A stretch of 17,097 nt of DNA from Gemmatimonadales bacterium (GCA_013812695.1 JACCSZ010000229.1:1-17097), one strand, 5' to 3'; counted from the stretch's first letter, positions 7,220-14,977 are shown. A program made the numbers and translations. The notes: a model not told the origin generated them from the letters alone.

Positions 7220-8748
7220 GCGTGCTCCGCTTCGTGCCGACGCCGCTCGAGCACCCGCTGGAGGTTCCGCCGCCTCGGCCCGGCACGCTGGACCCGGTGT
7301 TGGTGGACGCGTTCGTCGCCTCCCCGACGCGAGACGCGCAGCTCGCCCGGCTCCAATCACCGGGCGCGCTGGCGGTGACGACCGGGCAGCAACCCGGGCT
7401 GTTCACGGGCCCGCTCTACACGATCCACAAAGCGTTGAGCGCGGTGGCCCTTGCCCGGCGGCTGGAGGAGCGCTGGAGTCGCCCGGTCGTGCCCGTGTTC
7501 TGGCTGGCGGGCGACGACCACGACTTCGCCGAGGCGAGCACCGCCGCCTGGATCGCCGCCGACGGCAGCATCGCCACGGCGGCCCTCCCCGCCCGTGCCG
7601 CCGACGCGCCGCTCACCCCGATGTACCGGGAGCCGCTCGGCGACGGGGTGGTGCCCGCGCTCGGGCAGCTGGCCGCGGGTCTCCCGGTGTCGGAGTTCCG
7701 CGATCCCACGCTCGCCTGGCTCGGGCGCCACTACCGGCCCGATGCCACGGTGGCGGGCAGCTACGCCGGCGCCATTGCGGAGCTGCTGGGCCCGCTCGGC
7801 GTGCTATGCTTCGACAGCACCCACGCGGCAGCCAAGCGCGCCGCCGCGCCGCACCTGGTGCGGGCGCTCCGTCTGGCCCGGGAGCTCGATGACGATCTCG
7901 ACCGGTGGGCCGAGGCGAGGGGCACGACGTCGCGGACTTCCGGGATCACCGTCGGCGACGGCGCGGCGCTGGTGATGGTCGAGGCCTCACTCGGCCGAGA
8001 CCGATTGCTCCGGGACGGCGAGCACTTCGTCACCCGCCGGAGCCGGGAGCGTTTCGACCTGGCAGGCATCGAGCGCATCGCGGCCACGGACCCTACGCGC
8101 CTGTCTCCGAACGTGCTGCTCCGGCCCGCCGTCGAGAGCGCACTGCTGCCGACCGTCGCGTACCTCGGCGGCCCGGGCGAGCTCCGGTATCTCGTCCTCA
8201 CGCCGCCGATCTACGAGCGACTCGAGATCGACCGGCAGCTTCCGCTCCCCAGGTGGTCCGGGGTGATCGTGGAGCCGCGGGTCGATCGAATTCTCGAGAA
8301 GTTCGGCGTCACCCTGACCGAGCTGCTCGCGCCGCCGGGCGCCCTGGAAGCTCGGCTGGTGCGCTCCCAGCTGCCGCCCCGGGCCCTGGGCGCGCTCGAG
8401 CGGCTCCGCGCCGCCCTGGAGGAGGGGTATGGGGTGCTGGAGGATGCCGCCCTGGAGATCGACCCGACCCTCGCGCGACCCACCCAGGCCGCACGCCAGC
8501 AGGCGCTGGGCGGCACCCAGGATGTCGAGAAAAAGCTGGTGCAGCACCTGAAGCGCCGGCAGGAGACCGAGCTCGGCCAGCTCGCGCGTGCGCGCACCGC
8601 CATCGTGCCCACTGGCAAGCCCCAGGAGCGGGTCCTGACCGTGGCGCCGTTCCTGGCGCGGTACGGGCCGGATCTGCTTCGAGCGATGACCGATGCGTTC
8701 GAAACGTGGTATGCCGACGGCCTTGAAGGGCCGTCGGAACCGTCGTAG
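7216..8748 (+). CDS. bshC: Bacillithiol biosynthesis cysteine-adding enzyme BshC
   Basis: BshC adds L-cysteine to the amine of glucosaminyl-malate, the final step of bacillithiol synthesis. The 510-residue protein (B. subtilis about 539) shows the family signatures TGQQPGLFTGPLYTIHKA (56-73), FWLAGDDHDFAE (95-106), RLSPNVLLRPAVES (295-308) then LLPTVAYLGGPGEL (310-323), and GTQDVEKKLVQHLKRR (433-448). The core is a Rossmann-like domain with connecting peptides, and the region around 390-455 is predicted by eye to be the coiled coil typical of BshC. ATG 7216 overlaps the upstream methyltransferase stop. BshA and BshB, which make the glucosaminyl-malate, are not in the window and would have to be encoded elsewhere. 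The last codons form a strong inverted repeat. Confidence 0.96.
   Translation: MSVLRFVPTPLEHPLEVPPPRPGTLDPVLVDAFVASPTRDAQLARLQSPGALAVTTGQQPGLFTGPLYTIHKALSAVALARRLEERWSRPVVPVFWLAGDDHDFAEASTAAWIAADGSIATAALPARAADAPLTPMYREPLGDGVVPALGQLAAGLPVSEFRDPTLAWLGRHYRPDATVAGSYAGAIAELLGPLGVLCFDSTHAAAKRAAAPHLVRALRLARELDDDLDRWAEARGTTSRTSGITVGDGAALVMVEASLGRDRLLRDGEHFVTRRSRERFDLAGIERIAATDPTRLSPNVLLRPAVESALLPTVAYLGGPGELRYLVLTPPIYERLEIDRQLPLPRWSGVIVEPRVDRILEKFGVTLTELLAPPGALEARLVRSQLPPRALGALERLRAALEEGYGVLEDAALEIDPTLARPTQAARQQALGGTQDVEKKLVQHLKRRQETELGQLARARTAIVPTGKPQERVLTVAPFLARYGPDLLRAMTDAFETWYADGLEGPSEPS
8714..8737 (+). repeat. Perfect 9-bp inverted repeat (hairpin) at the end of bshC
   Basis: CCGACGGCC (8714-8722) and GGCCGTCGG (8729-8737) are exact reverse complements separated by the six-base loop TTGAAG. 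The stem is eight G-C pairs out of nine, so the RNA hairpin would be very stable. It lies inside the last codons of bshC, ending 11 bases before the end of the stop codon. No T-run follows, so it is not a standard intrinsic terminator; it could act in attenuation or as a 3'-end stabiliser, or it could be chance in GC-rich DNA. Confidence 0.6.
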
Positions 8749-8757
8749 ACTCGACGC

Positions 8758-9039
8758 ATGTCGGTCATCGCGCTCTTTCTCCTCGTGGCCCTGCTCATTC
8801 CCATCCTGGGCATCGTGGTGGACTCGCCAATCGGACGCGCGCTGGCGAGGCGGCTGGAAGGGCCCCAGCAGACGCCGCCGGACGTCGCCGCGCTGGCCAA
8901 GCGGGTCGAGCTGCTCGAAGCCGAGGTGGACGACCTCAATCGCAGCATGCAGACCCTGCAGGACGAGAGCGCGTTCCTCCAGCGCCTGCTGGCCGATCCT
9001 TCGTCGCGAGCCACCCTCCAGCCACCGCCCGGGTCCTGA
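8758..9039 (+). CDS. Small membrane-anchored coiled-coil protein, unknown function
   Basis: The 93-residue product is not recognised as a named family. Residues 3-21 (VIALFLLVALLIPILGIVV) form one strongly hydrophobic segment suited to a membrane anchor. After a basic stretch (RALARRLEG, 27-35) a charged region from about 43 to 79 has heptad spacing of Leu, Val and Ile (VAALAKRVELLEAEVDDLN) and should form a coiled coil. The tail is Pro/Ser rich. The layout of one N-terminal anchor followed by a coiled coil resembles PspB-type envelope-stress proteins, but I see no sequence motif to support that name. The ATG comes nine bases after the bshC stop without a Shine-Dalgarno site. The murJ reading frame may begin over its stop codon, suggesting coupling. 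GC-rich codon use matches its neighbours, which supports a real gene. Confidence 0.7.
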   Translation: MSVIALFLLVALLIPILGIVVDSPIGRALARRLEGPQQTPPDVAALAKRVELLEAEVDDLNRSMQTLQDESAFLQRLLADPSSRATLQPPPGS

Positions 9040-9071
9040 GCGCCGCCCAGCCCCGCACCTCCGGGCCGGCG

Positions 9072-10631
9072 GTGACGGTGGCCGCGGGGATCCTCTTCAG
9101 CCGGATCCTCGGCCTCGTCCGCAACCGGGTTTTCGCGCACTACTTCGGCACCTCCGACGCCGCCGACGCATTCAACGCGGCCTTCCGCATTCCGAACCTG
9201 CTGCAGAACCTGTTCGGGGAAGGCGTGCTGTCGGCCTCCTTCATTCCGGTGTACGCCGGGCTGCGGGCTCGCGGGGAGGCTGCCGAGGCGCGTCGCGTCG
9301 CCAGCGCGGTGGCGGCGTTTCTCGCCCTCGTCTCCGCGATCCTGGTGCTGGGGGGCATTGCGCTCACCCCCTGGCTCATCGCCGCCATCGCCCCCGGCTT
9401 CACGGGCGAGAAGCGCGAGGCCACGATTCGCCTCGTCCGGATCCTGTTTCCCGGCGCCGGCCTCCTCGTGCTCTCGGCCTGGTGCCTGGGCGTGCTCAAC
9501 AGCCATCGCCGATTCTGGTTGAGTTACAGCGCCCCGGTGCTCTGGAACCTGGCGATCATCGCGGCGCTGCTCGTCTTCGGCCAGGGCACCGCGCAGTACC
9601 GCCTGGCCGAGGTCGCGGCGTGGGGCTCGGTCGCCGGAAGCCTGCTGCAGCTCGGCGTGCAGCTTCCGACGGTCGCACGGCTGCTCGAAGGCGCCTGGCC
9701 GCGGATCGTGCGCGGCTCGGCGAATGTGCGCGAGGTGTTCCGCAATTTCGGGCCGGTCTTCGTAGGGCGGGGGGTCGTTCAGATCAGCGCCTACGTCGAT
9801 ACGGTGATCGCCAGCCTGCTCCCCACGGGCGCGGTGGCGGGCATCGCGTACGCCCAGGTGCTCTATACTCTCCCGGTGAGCCTGTTCGGCATGTCGGTGT
9901 CGGCCGCCGAGCTCCCCGCCATGTCGGGGGCGGTCGGGACCGATGCCGAGCGCGGCGCGTACCTGCGTAGCCGGTTGGGGGCCGGGCTTCGGCAGATCGC
10001 GTTCTTTGTCGTCCCATCAGCGGTGGCGTTCGTGGCGCTGGGCGACGTGGTGGTCGGGGCGCTGTACCAGTCCGGCGCGTTCACCCGCGCCATGACGATC
10101 TACGTCTGGGCCATCCTCGCCGGGTCGGCCGTGGGACTGCTGACCTCGACGATGGGCCGGCTGTACTCGTCGACCTACTACGCGCTCCGCGACACCCGGA
10201 CGCCGCTCAGGTTTGCCTTGGTGCGCGTGGCACTCACGATCGGGTTGGGCTACCTGTTCGCGCTGCCGCTGCCGAGGGCGCTCGGAATCGAGGCGCGCTG
10301 GGGTGCCGCCGGGATCACCCTTGCGGCGGGGATCGCCGGGTGGGTGGAGTTCGTGCTGCTCAGGCGCGGGCTCGTGCAACGGATCGGAGACACCCGGATG
10401 CCGCTGCCCCTCGTCGCCCGACTCTGGGGCACCGCGGCGCTCAGCGCGGCGGTGGCCCGGGGACTCGGAGCCGCGCTGCCGCAACTCCATCCGGTCGCCG
10501 CGGCGGTCGCGCTGCTGGGCGTGTACGGGACGCTGTACGTCGCCGCCGCGAACCTGCTCGGCGTGCCCGAGGCGGCCGCCGTCCTGAGCCGCATCCGGCC
10601 GCGGGAACCCGGCGGCGGAGCCGCTGGTTAA
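9072..10631 (+). CDS. murJ: Lipid II flippase MurJ (MviN)
   Basis: MurJ is a polytopic MOP-superfamily transporter that flips lipid II to the outer face of the inner membrane for peptidoglycan synthesis. The protein read from GTG 9072 has 519 residues (E. coli 511) and many hydrophobic segments consistent with about 14 membrane spans. Landmarks are FSRILGLVRNRVFAHYFG (9-26), with Arg11 and Arg17 matching the essential Arg18 and Arg24 of E. coli, and SDAADAFNAAFRIPNLLQNL (28-47) followed by FGEGVLSASFIPVY, the most conserved MurJ stretch. With GTG 9072 only ten residues precede Arg11, against 17 before Arg18 in E. coli. The frame stays open upstream to a CTG at 9036 that overlaps the previous gene's stop (CTGA) and would add 12 residues. 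The true start may be that rare codon. No Shine-Dalgarno site helps decide. Confidence 0.95.
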   Translation: MTVAAGILFSRILGLVRNRVFAHYFGTSDAADAFNAAFRIPNLLQNLFGEGVLSASFIPVYAGLRARGEAAEARRVASAVAAFLALVSAILVLGGIALTPWLIAAIAPGFTGEKREATIRLVRILFPGAGLLVLSAWCLGVLNSHRRFWLSYSAPVLWNLAIIAALLVFGQGTAQYRLAEVAAWGSVAGSLLQLGVQLPTVARLLEGAWPRIVRGSANVREVFRNFGPVFVGRGVVQISAYVDTVIASLLPTGAVAGIAYAQVLYTLPVSLFGMSVSAAELPAMSGAVGTDAERGAYLRSRLGAGLRQIAFFVVPSAVAFVALGDVVVGALYQSGAFTRAMTIYVWAILAGSAVGLLTSTMGRLYSSTYYALRDTRTPLRFALVRVALTIGLGYLFALPLPRALGIEARWGAAGITLAAGIAGWVEFVLLRRGLVQRIGDTRMPLPLVARLWGTAALSAAVARGLGAALPQLHPVAAAVALLGVYGTLYVAAANLLGVPEAAAVLSRIRPREPGGGAAG

Positions 10632-10650
10632 GCCATCGGCGACCTTCTCG

Positions 10651-12471
10651 ATGACACCTCCCCGCATCCCTGACGCGCTTCAGCGCAAGCTCGACACCCT
10701 CCCTGAAGGCCCCGGCGTCTACCTGTGGAAAGACGCCGGCGGGGAGATGCTGTATGTGGGCAAGGCCAAGCGCCTCCGGAGCCGGGTGCGAAGCTATTTC
10801 TCGGCGGATTTCGATCTGAGCCCCAAGAGCCGCCTGCTGCAGCGACTGATCGCCGACGTCGAAACGATCGTCGTCCCCTCCGAGGCGCAGTCGCTCATCC
10901 TCGAGAACAACCTCATCAAGGAGTACCGCCCGCGGTTCAACGTCCGGCTCAAGGACGATAAGAGCTATCCGTCGATCGCGGTCACGCTGGCCGACCGGTT
11001 CCCGCGGGTGCTGGTCACCCGCCGCCGCGACATTCCGGGCGCGCGCTACTACGGACCGTACACCGACGTGGGCCAGCTCCGGCGCACGCTCGCGATCATC
11101 CGGCGGTTATACACGGTCCGAAGCTGTCATGACGACCTGCCGAACGAGGTCCGCGAGCGCCCGTGCCTCGACTACCATATCGGCCGCTGCCGGGCGCCGT
11201 GCGTCGGCTGGCAGGCCGAGGACGACTACCGCCGCATGGTGGCCGACGTGATCGACTTCCTCGACGGCCGGACCGGGGATGTGCGCCAGAAGGTCCGAGA
11301 CGCGATGCTGGCCGCCAGCGCGCGCGAGGACTACGAGCGCGCCCAGCAGATGCGCGACGCGCTCCGCTGGCTCGAGCGGCTGGAGGAGCCGGCCAGCGTC
11401 GAGGTGATCGGCACCGGTGACGCCGACATCATCGGCTACGCGCGCGACGGCGACGACGCGGTGGGGGTGTTGCTTCGGGTCCGTGACGGCGCCGTGGTCG
11501 GCCGCGAGCACCGCTTCCTCGAGGGACTCGAGGAGGAGCGGGACAGGGCGGTGCTGAGCGCGTTTCTCGTCCGCTACTACGTGCCTGCCGAACACCGCGT
11601 GCGCCGCGTCGTGATCCCGTTTCCGCCCGACGACTGGGACGCGCTCAGGGAACTGCTGCCCGAGGCCGAGTGGTCGCAGCCGCAGCGCGGCACGGCCCAG
11701 CGCTGGCTCGAGCTGGCCGATCACAACGCCCGGCACCTGCTCGAGAGCCTCCGCATCGAGTCGTTCGAGACCGAGGAGCGCGCGGAAGATCCGGTCTATG
11801 CGCTGGGCCGGGACCTCGGACTCAACGCCGTACCGCGGAGTCTCGTCTGCGTGGACATCTCGCACAACCAGGGCCGCGATACGGTGGGGTCGCTGGTGTG
11901 GTTCGAGGGCGGACGTCCGAAGAAGAGCGAATATCGGAAGTTCAAGATCCAGGGGCTTGGCCAGCAGGATGACTTCGCGGCCATCCACGAAGTCATCACC
12001 CGCTACCTCACACGCCGGCGCGAGGAATCGTCGCCGCTCCCCGACCTGTTCGTCATCGATGGCGGCAAAGGACAGCTCAACGCCGCGCTCGACGCGATGG
12101 AGAAGACGGGCGCCGGACCCGTGGCGATGGTGAGCCTGGCCAAGCGCGAGGAGGAGGTGTTCGTGCCGGGACGCGCGGACAGCCTCCGCCTGCCGCGACG
12201 GAGCCCGTCGCTCCGGCTGCTCCAGCGCGCCCGCGACGAGGCGCACCGCTTCGGCCTCGCGTACAATCGGCAGCGCCGGACCACGCGGACCATTACCTCG
12301 GAACTGCTCAACATTCCCGGGGTCGGTCCGAATCGCCGACGCCGGCTGCTCGAGCGGTTCGGAAGCCTGGCGGGGGTGAAGTCGGCATCCGTCGCCGAGC
12401 TGGCGACCGTGCCGGGCTTCTCCGCGCGGCTGGCCGAGCGGGTGCTCTCGCATTTGAACACGGCAAAGTGA
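10651..12471 (+). CDS. uvrC: UvrABC excinuclease subunit C
   Basis: UvrC makes both incisions around bulky DNA lesions in nucleotide excision repair after UvrA and UvrB load. The 606-residue protein (E. coli 610) is complete. The N-terminal GIY-YIG nuclease (about 17-95) contains GPGVYLWKDAGG (20-31) and MLYVGKAKRLRSRVRSYF (33-50). The Cys motif has Cys159 and RPCLDYHIGRCRAPC (about 171-185). A UVR helical hairpin for UvrB contact lies near 210-237 (REDYERAQQMRDAL). The C-terminal RNase H-like nuclease has VCVDISHNQG (around Asp402), VIDGGKGQ (Asp470) and AHRFGLAYNR (His532). Tandem helix-hairpin-helix motifs occupy about 551-603. ATG 10651 lies 19 bases after murJ with no evident Shine-Dalgarno site. 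The stop overlaps the next gene by four bases (GTGA). Confidence 0.97.
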   Translation: MTPPRIPDALQRKLDTLPEGPGVYLWKDAGGEMLYVGKAKRLRSRVRSYFSADFDLSPKSRLLQRLIADVETIVVPSEAQSLILENNLIKEYRPRFNVRLKDDKSYPSIAVTLADRFPRVLVTRRRDIPGARYYGPYTDVGQLRRTLAIIRRLYTVRSCHDDLPNEVRERPCLDYHIGRCRAPCVGWQAEDDYRRMVADVIDFLDGRTGDVRQKVRDAMLAASAREDYERAQQMRDALRWLERLEEPASVEVIGTGDADIIGYARDGDDAVGVLLRVRDGAVVGREHRFLEGLEEERDRAVLSAFLVRYYVPAEHRVRRVVIPFPPDDWDALRELLPEAEWSQPQRGTAQRWLELADHNARHLLESLRIESFETEERAEDPVYALGRDLGLNAVPRSLVCVDISHNQGRDTVGSLVWFEGGRPKKSEYRKFKIQGLGQQDDFAAIHEVITRYLTRRREESSPLPDLFVIDGGKGQLNAALDAMEKTGAGPVAMVSLAKREEEVFVPGRADSLRLPRRSPSLRLLQRARDEAHRFGLAYNRQRRTTRTITSELLNIPGVGPNRRRRLLERFGSLAGVKSASVAELATVPGFSARLAERVLSHLNTAK

Positions 12472-13652
12472 CGCCCGCGGTCCGGCCGGATTGGATGCTC
12501 GAGTGCTCCGACTGCGGCACCCGGCGAAGCGCCGACGGGCTGGAAACCGTGTGCGAAGCTTGCGGCATGCCCTGGCTGGTCCGCTATCCCGCGCGCGCAC
12601 CCACGCTGATCGACCGGACCGAGCTGCGCAGGGGACACGGGATGTGGCGCTTTCGGGCGTTCCTGCCGCTGCTCCCCGGCGAGGAGCCGATTACCCTGGG
12701 CGAGGGGGACACGCCGCTACTACGGGTGCAGCGCATCGGCGAACGCCTCGGGCTCGAGAATCTCTGGGTCAAAGACGAAGGCTCCAACCCGACCGGCTCG
12801 TTCAAGGCGCGCGGCATCGGCGCGGCGGTGACCCGGGCCGTGGCGTCCGGTGCCACCCGGTTCGTCCTGCCGACCGCAGGCAACGCCGGCGTCGCGGCCG
12901 CGGCGTACGGCGCGCGGGCTGGCGTGCCGGTGCGCGTGTATGCGCCGCGCTCGACCCCGCCGACCATCCTCTCTCAGATTCTGGCGTACGGCGGCGACTT
13001 GGCGCTCGTGGATGGGCACATCGGCCACTGCGGGCAGCACGCCCGCGCCTATGCATCGGACACCGGCGCGGTGGACCTGTCCACACTGCGGGAGCCGTAT
13101 CGCATCGAGGGCAAGAAGACGCTCGGCTTCGAGCTCGCGCTGCAGCTTGGCTGGACCCTGCCCGATGCGATCGTGTACCCGGCCGGCGGCGGCACCGGTC
13201 TGATCGGCATGTGGAAAGCGTTCGGCGAGCTGCGCGATGCGGGGTGGATTCATGGACGGCTCCCGCGGATGTACGCCGTGCAGAGCACGGGTTGCGCGCC
13301 GGTGGTGCGCGCGTTCGACGCAGGCGCCGACGAATGCCAGCCTTGGGAGGATCCCCGAACCGCGGCCAGCGGCCTCCGCGTGCCGGCGCCCCTGGGCGGA
13401 AGACTCATGCTCCAGTCACTCCGGGAGAGCGGCGGAGCGGCAGTGGCCATCGACGATGCGGTGCTCGAAGCGGAGGCCCGCACGGCGACCGCCGAAACCG
13501 GCGTCGACTTTTCGCCCGAGGGGGGCGCGGCCCTGGCCGGCGCGCGCGAGCTGCTCGCACGCGGGATCCTCGATCCGGCCAACCACGTGGTGGCCTTCAA
13601 CACCGGGGCCGGCTGGCTGTATCGAGAAGCCGGGGGTTTGCCTCCCACCTGA
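12468..13652 (+). CDS. thrC: Threonine synthase-like PLP-dependent enzyme with N-terminal zinc ribbon
   Basis: Threonine synthase converts O-phosphohomoserine to threonine with pyridoxal phosphate. The 394-residue protein starts with a zinc-ribbon-like pair of Cys motifs (Cys13, Cys16, Cys29, Cys32), common in one group of threonine synthases. The beta-family fold-type II core follows: GEGDTPLL (78-85), VKDEGSNPTGSFKARG (101-116) with Lys113 as the predicted Schiff-base lysine, PTAGNAG (135-141), the phosphate-binding loop PAGGGTGLIG (238-247) and VQSTGCAPV (271-279). The sequence SFKARG differs from the SFKDRG of many threonine synthases, so another beta-elimination or replacement activity is possible. 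No other threonine gene is adjacent. The GTG start overlaps the uvrC stop by four bases, an unusual pairing of repair and amino acid synthesis. Confidence 0.82.
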   Translation: MTPAVRPDWMLECSDCGTRRSADGLETVCEACGMPWLVRYPARAPTLIDRTELRRGHGMWRFRAFLPLLPGEEPITLGEGDTPLLRVQRIGERLGLENLWVKDEGSNPTGSFKARGIGAAVTRAVASGATRFVLPTAGNAGVAAAAYGARAGVPVRVYAPRSTPPTILSQILAYGGDLALVDGHIGHCGQHARAYASDTGAVDLSTLREPYRIEGKKTLGFELALQLGWTLPDAIVYPAGGGTGLIGMWKAFGELRDAGWIHGRLPRMYAVQSTGCAPVVRAFDAGADECQPWEDPRTAASGLRVPAPLGGRLMLQSLRESGGAAVAIDDAVLEAEARTATAETGVDFSPEGGAALAGARELLARGILDPANHVVAFNTGAGWLYREAGGLPPT

Positions 13653-13666
13653 GCCTTGGCCATATT
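13638..13666 (+). promoter_or_regulatory. Candidate sigma-70-type promoter for larC, nearly leaderless
   Basis: TTGCCT (13638-13643) and CATATT (13661-13666) are separated by exactly 17 bases and each matches the consensus hexamer in four of six positions. The -10 box lies in the string CATATTTATAAGT, an AT-rich patch that stands out in this GC-rich window. Transcription would be expected to start near 13673, two or three bases before the larC ATG at 13676, so the mRNA would have almost no leader. No Shine-Dalgarno site precedes this ATG, which agrees with that reading. Confidence 0.45.
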
Positions 13667-13675
13667 TATAAGTCT

Positions 13676-14974
13676 ATGGCTGATGGACGTTTTGCTATCC
13701 TCGATCCGGCCGCCGGAATCAGCGGAGACATGGTGCTGGGGGCGCTGGTGGCTGCGGGCGCCCCCGCCGACTGGCTGCGGGCGCTCCCGGACCGGCTCGG
13801 GGCACCCGGCGTCACCATCACAATCGAGGAGGTGGATCGCTGCGGCGTCCGGTGCACCAAGGTCAACGTGGTGCTCCCGGGGGGCCAGCAGGAGCTTCCC
13901 GCCGAAGCGGTGACGCGGGGCCAGCAGCATGCTCACGCGCACGGTCTCCATCTCCACGACCCTGCCCATCGCCACATCAGCGACCTGATCGCGTCGGTCG
14001 AGAGCGCTCCGCTGTCGCCTTGGGTGCGCGAGCGGGCAGTGCGAGCCTTTCGGCTGCTCGGCGAGGCCGAGGGCCAGGTGCACGGGATGCCGGCCGAACA
14101 GGTGGCGCTGCATGAGCTCGGGGCCGTGGATGCGCTGATCGATATCGTCGGGTCCATCGAAGGCTTCGAGCGCCTGGGCATCTCACGGATTTATAATCGT
14201 CCGGTGGGGCTGGGCGACGGCTGGGTGCGGGCGGCGCATGGCGTCATTCCGGTGCCCGCGCCGGCGACCGGAATCCTGCTCGAGGGCATCGAGATCGGAC
14301 CGGCGGGTCCACTGTCGGGTGAGGCCGTCACGCCGACTGGAGCGGCGCTACTCCGGGTGCTGTCCGAAGGCCCGCCGCCATCGCGCTGGCGGGCCGTGCA
14401 TGGAGGCGCATGGGGCGCCGGGGGGCGCAACCCCACGGGATATCCCAACGCGCTCCGGCTCATCCTGGCCGAGCCCGGGCGGGAGGCGGCTGACGTCGTG
14501 CTGCTGTCCACCGACCTCGATGACCTGAGCCCCGAATACCTCGAGCCGCTGCGGGAGGCGCTGGTCGCGTCGGGCGCCTTGGACGTGCAAGTCTGGCCAA
14601 CCCAGATGAAGAAGGGTCGGGTGGGCTTTCGGATAGAAGCGCTCTCCGTGCCCGGCGACGCGGACCGGGTCGTGGACGCGTTCTTTCGTCACAGCACCAC
14701 GGCCGGCGTGCGCCGGCACTCGGCCGAGCGCGTCACATTGTCCCGGCGCGAGGTCCAGGTGGCGGCCGCGGACGGCACCAGCGTTCGTGTCAAGGTCCTG
14801 GACGCGCCGGACGGTTTACGGCTCAAGCCGGAGTACGATGATGTTGCGGCACTTGCCCGCCGCACTGGGCAGCCTGCTCATGAGGTGGCAAGGGACTTGC
14901 GTGAAAGGGCATTTCGTCTGGTGAGCGCCGCGGTTGACGCGCGGCCCCCCCAGCCCCACAACAAGGAGTCGTGA
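13676..14974 (+). CDS. larC: Nickel-pincer cofactor biosynthesis protein LarC
   Basis: LarC is the CTP-dependent enzyme that inserts nickel into the pyridinium bis-thiocarboxylate nucleotide to finish the nickel-pincer cofactor of lactate racemase and related enzymes. The 432-residue single chain shows ILDPAAGISGDMVLGAL (8-24), HELGAVDALIDIVGS (146-160), a TDLDDLSPEYLEP segment (279-291), WPTQMKKGRVGF (307-318) and LKPEYDDVAALA (383-394). A His-rich stretch (seven His between 85 and 100) may bind or store metal. In Lactobacillus plantarum the protein is split as LarC1/LarC2 and made by frameshift; here it is one uninterrupted frame. LarA, LarB and LarE are not in the window. The ATG at 13676 was chosen because the frame continues far upstream only as a shadow of thrC, and MADGRFAILDPAAGISGD gives the normal N-terminus. 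Confidence 0.94.
   Translation: MADGRFAILDPAAGISGDMVLGALVAAGAPADWLRALPDRLGAPGVTITIEEVDRCGVRCTKVNVVLPGGQQELPAEAVTRGQQHAHAHGLHLHDPAHRHISDLIASVESAPLSPWVRERAVRAFRLLGEAEGQVHGMPAEQVALHELGAVDALIDIVGSIEGFERLGISRIYNRPVGLGDGWVRAAHGVIPVPAPATGILLEGIEIGPAGPLSGEAVTPTGAALLRVLSEGPPPSRWRAVHGGAWGAGGRNPTGYPNALRLILAEPGREAADVVLLSTDLDDLSPEYLEPLREALVASGALDVQVWPTQMKKGRVGFRIEALSVPGDADRVVDAFFRHSTTAGVRRHSAERVTLSRREVQVAAADGTSVRVKVLDAPDGLRLKPEYDDVAALARRTGQPAHEVARDLRERAFRLVSAAVDARPPQPHNKES
14963..14968 (+). promoter_or_regulatory. Strong Shine-Dalgarno site for the TPR protein gene
   Basis: AAGGAG lies nine bases before GTG 14978, inside the last codons of larC. It decides between two nearby GTG codons: 14971 is in another frame and only two bases from the site, while 14978 has good spacing and opens a signal peptide. 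Confidence 0.8.
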
Positions 14975-14977
14975 CGA

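Noticed and set aside
12491..13675. Upstream extension of the larC frame through the whole of thrC
   Set aside because: The extension is Arg-rich, without domains, and overlaps a complete PLP enzyme. The LarC family N-terminus fits ATG 13676.
14927..14945. Six-base stem with a seven-base loop near the larC 3' end, followed by a C-run
   Set aside because: The stem is short and in GC-rich coding DNA with no T-tract, so it is likely chance.
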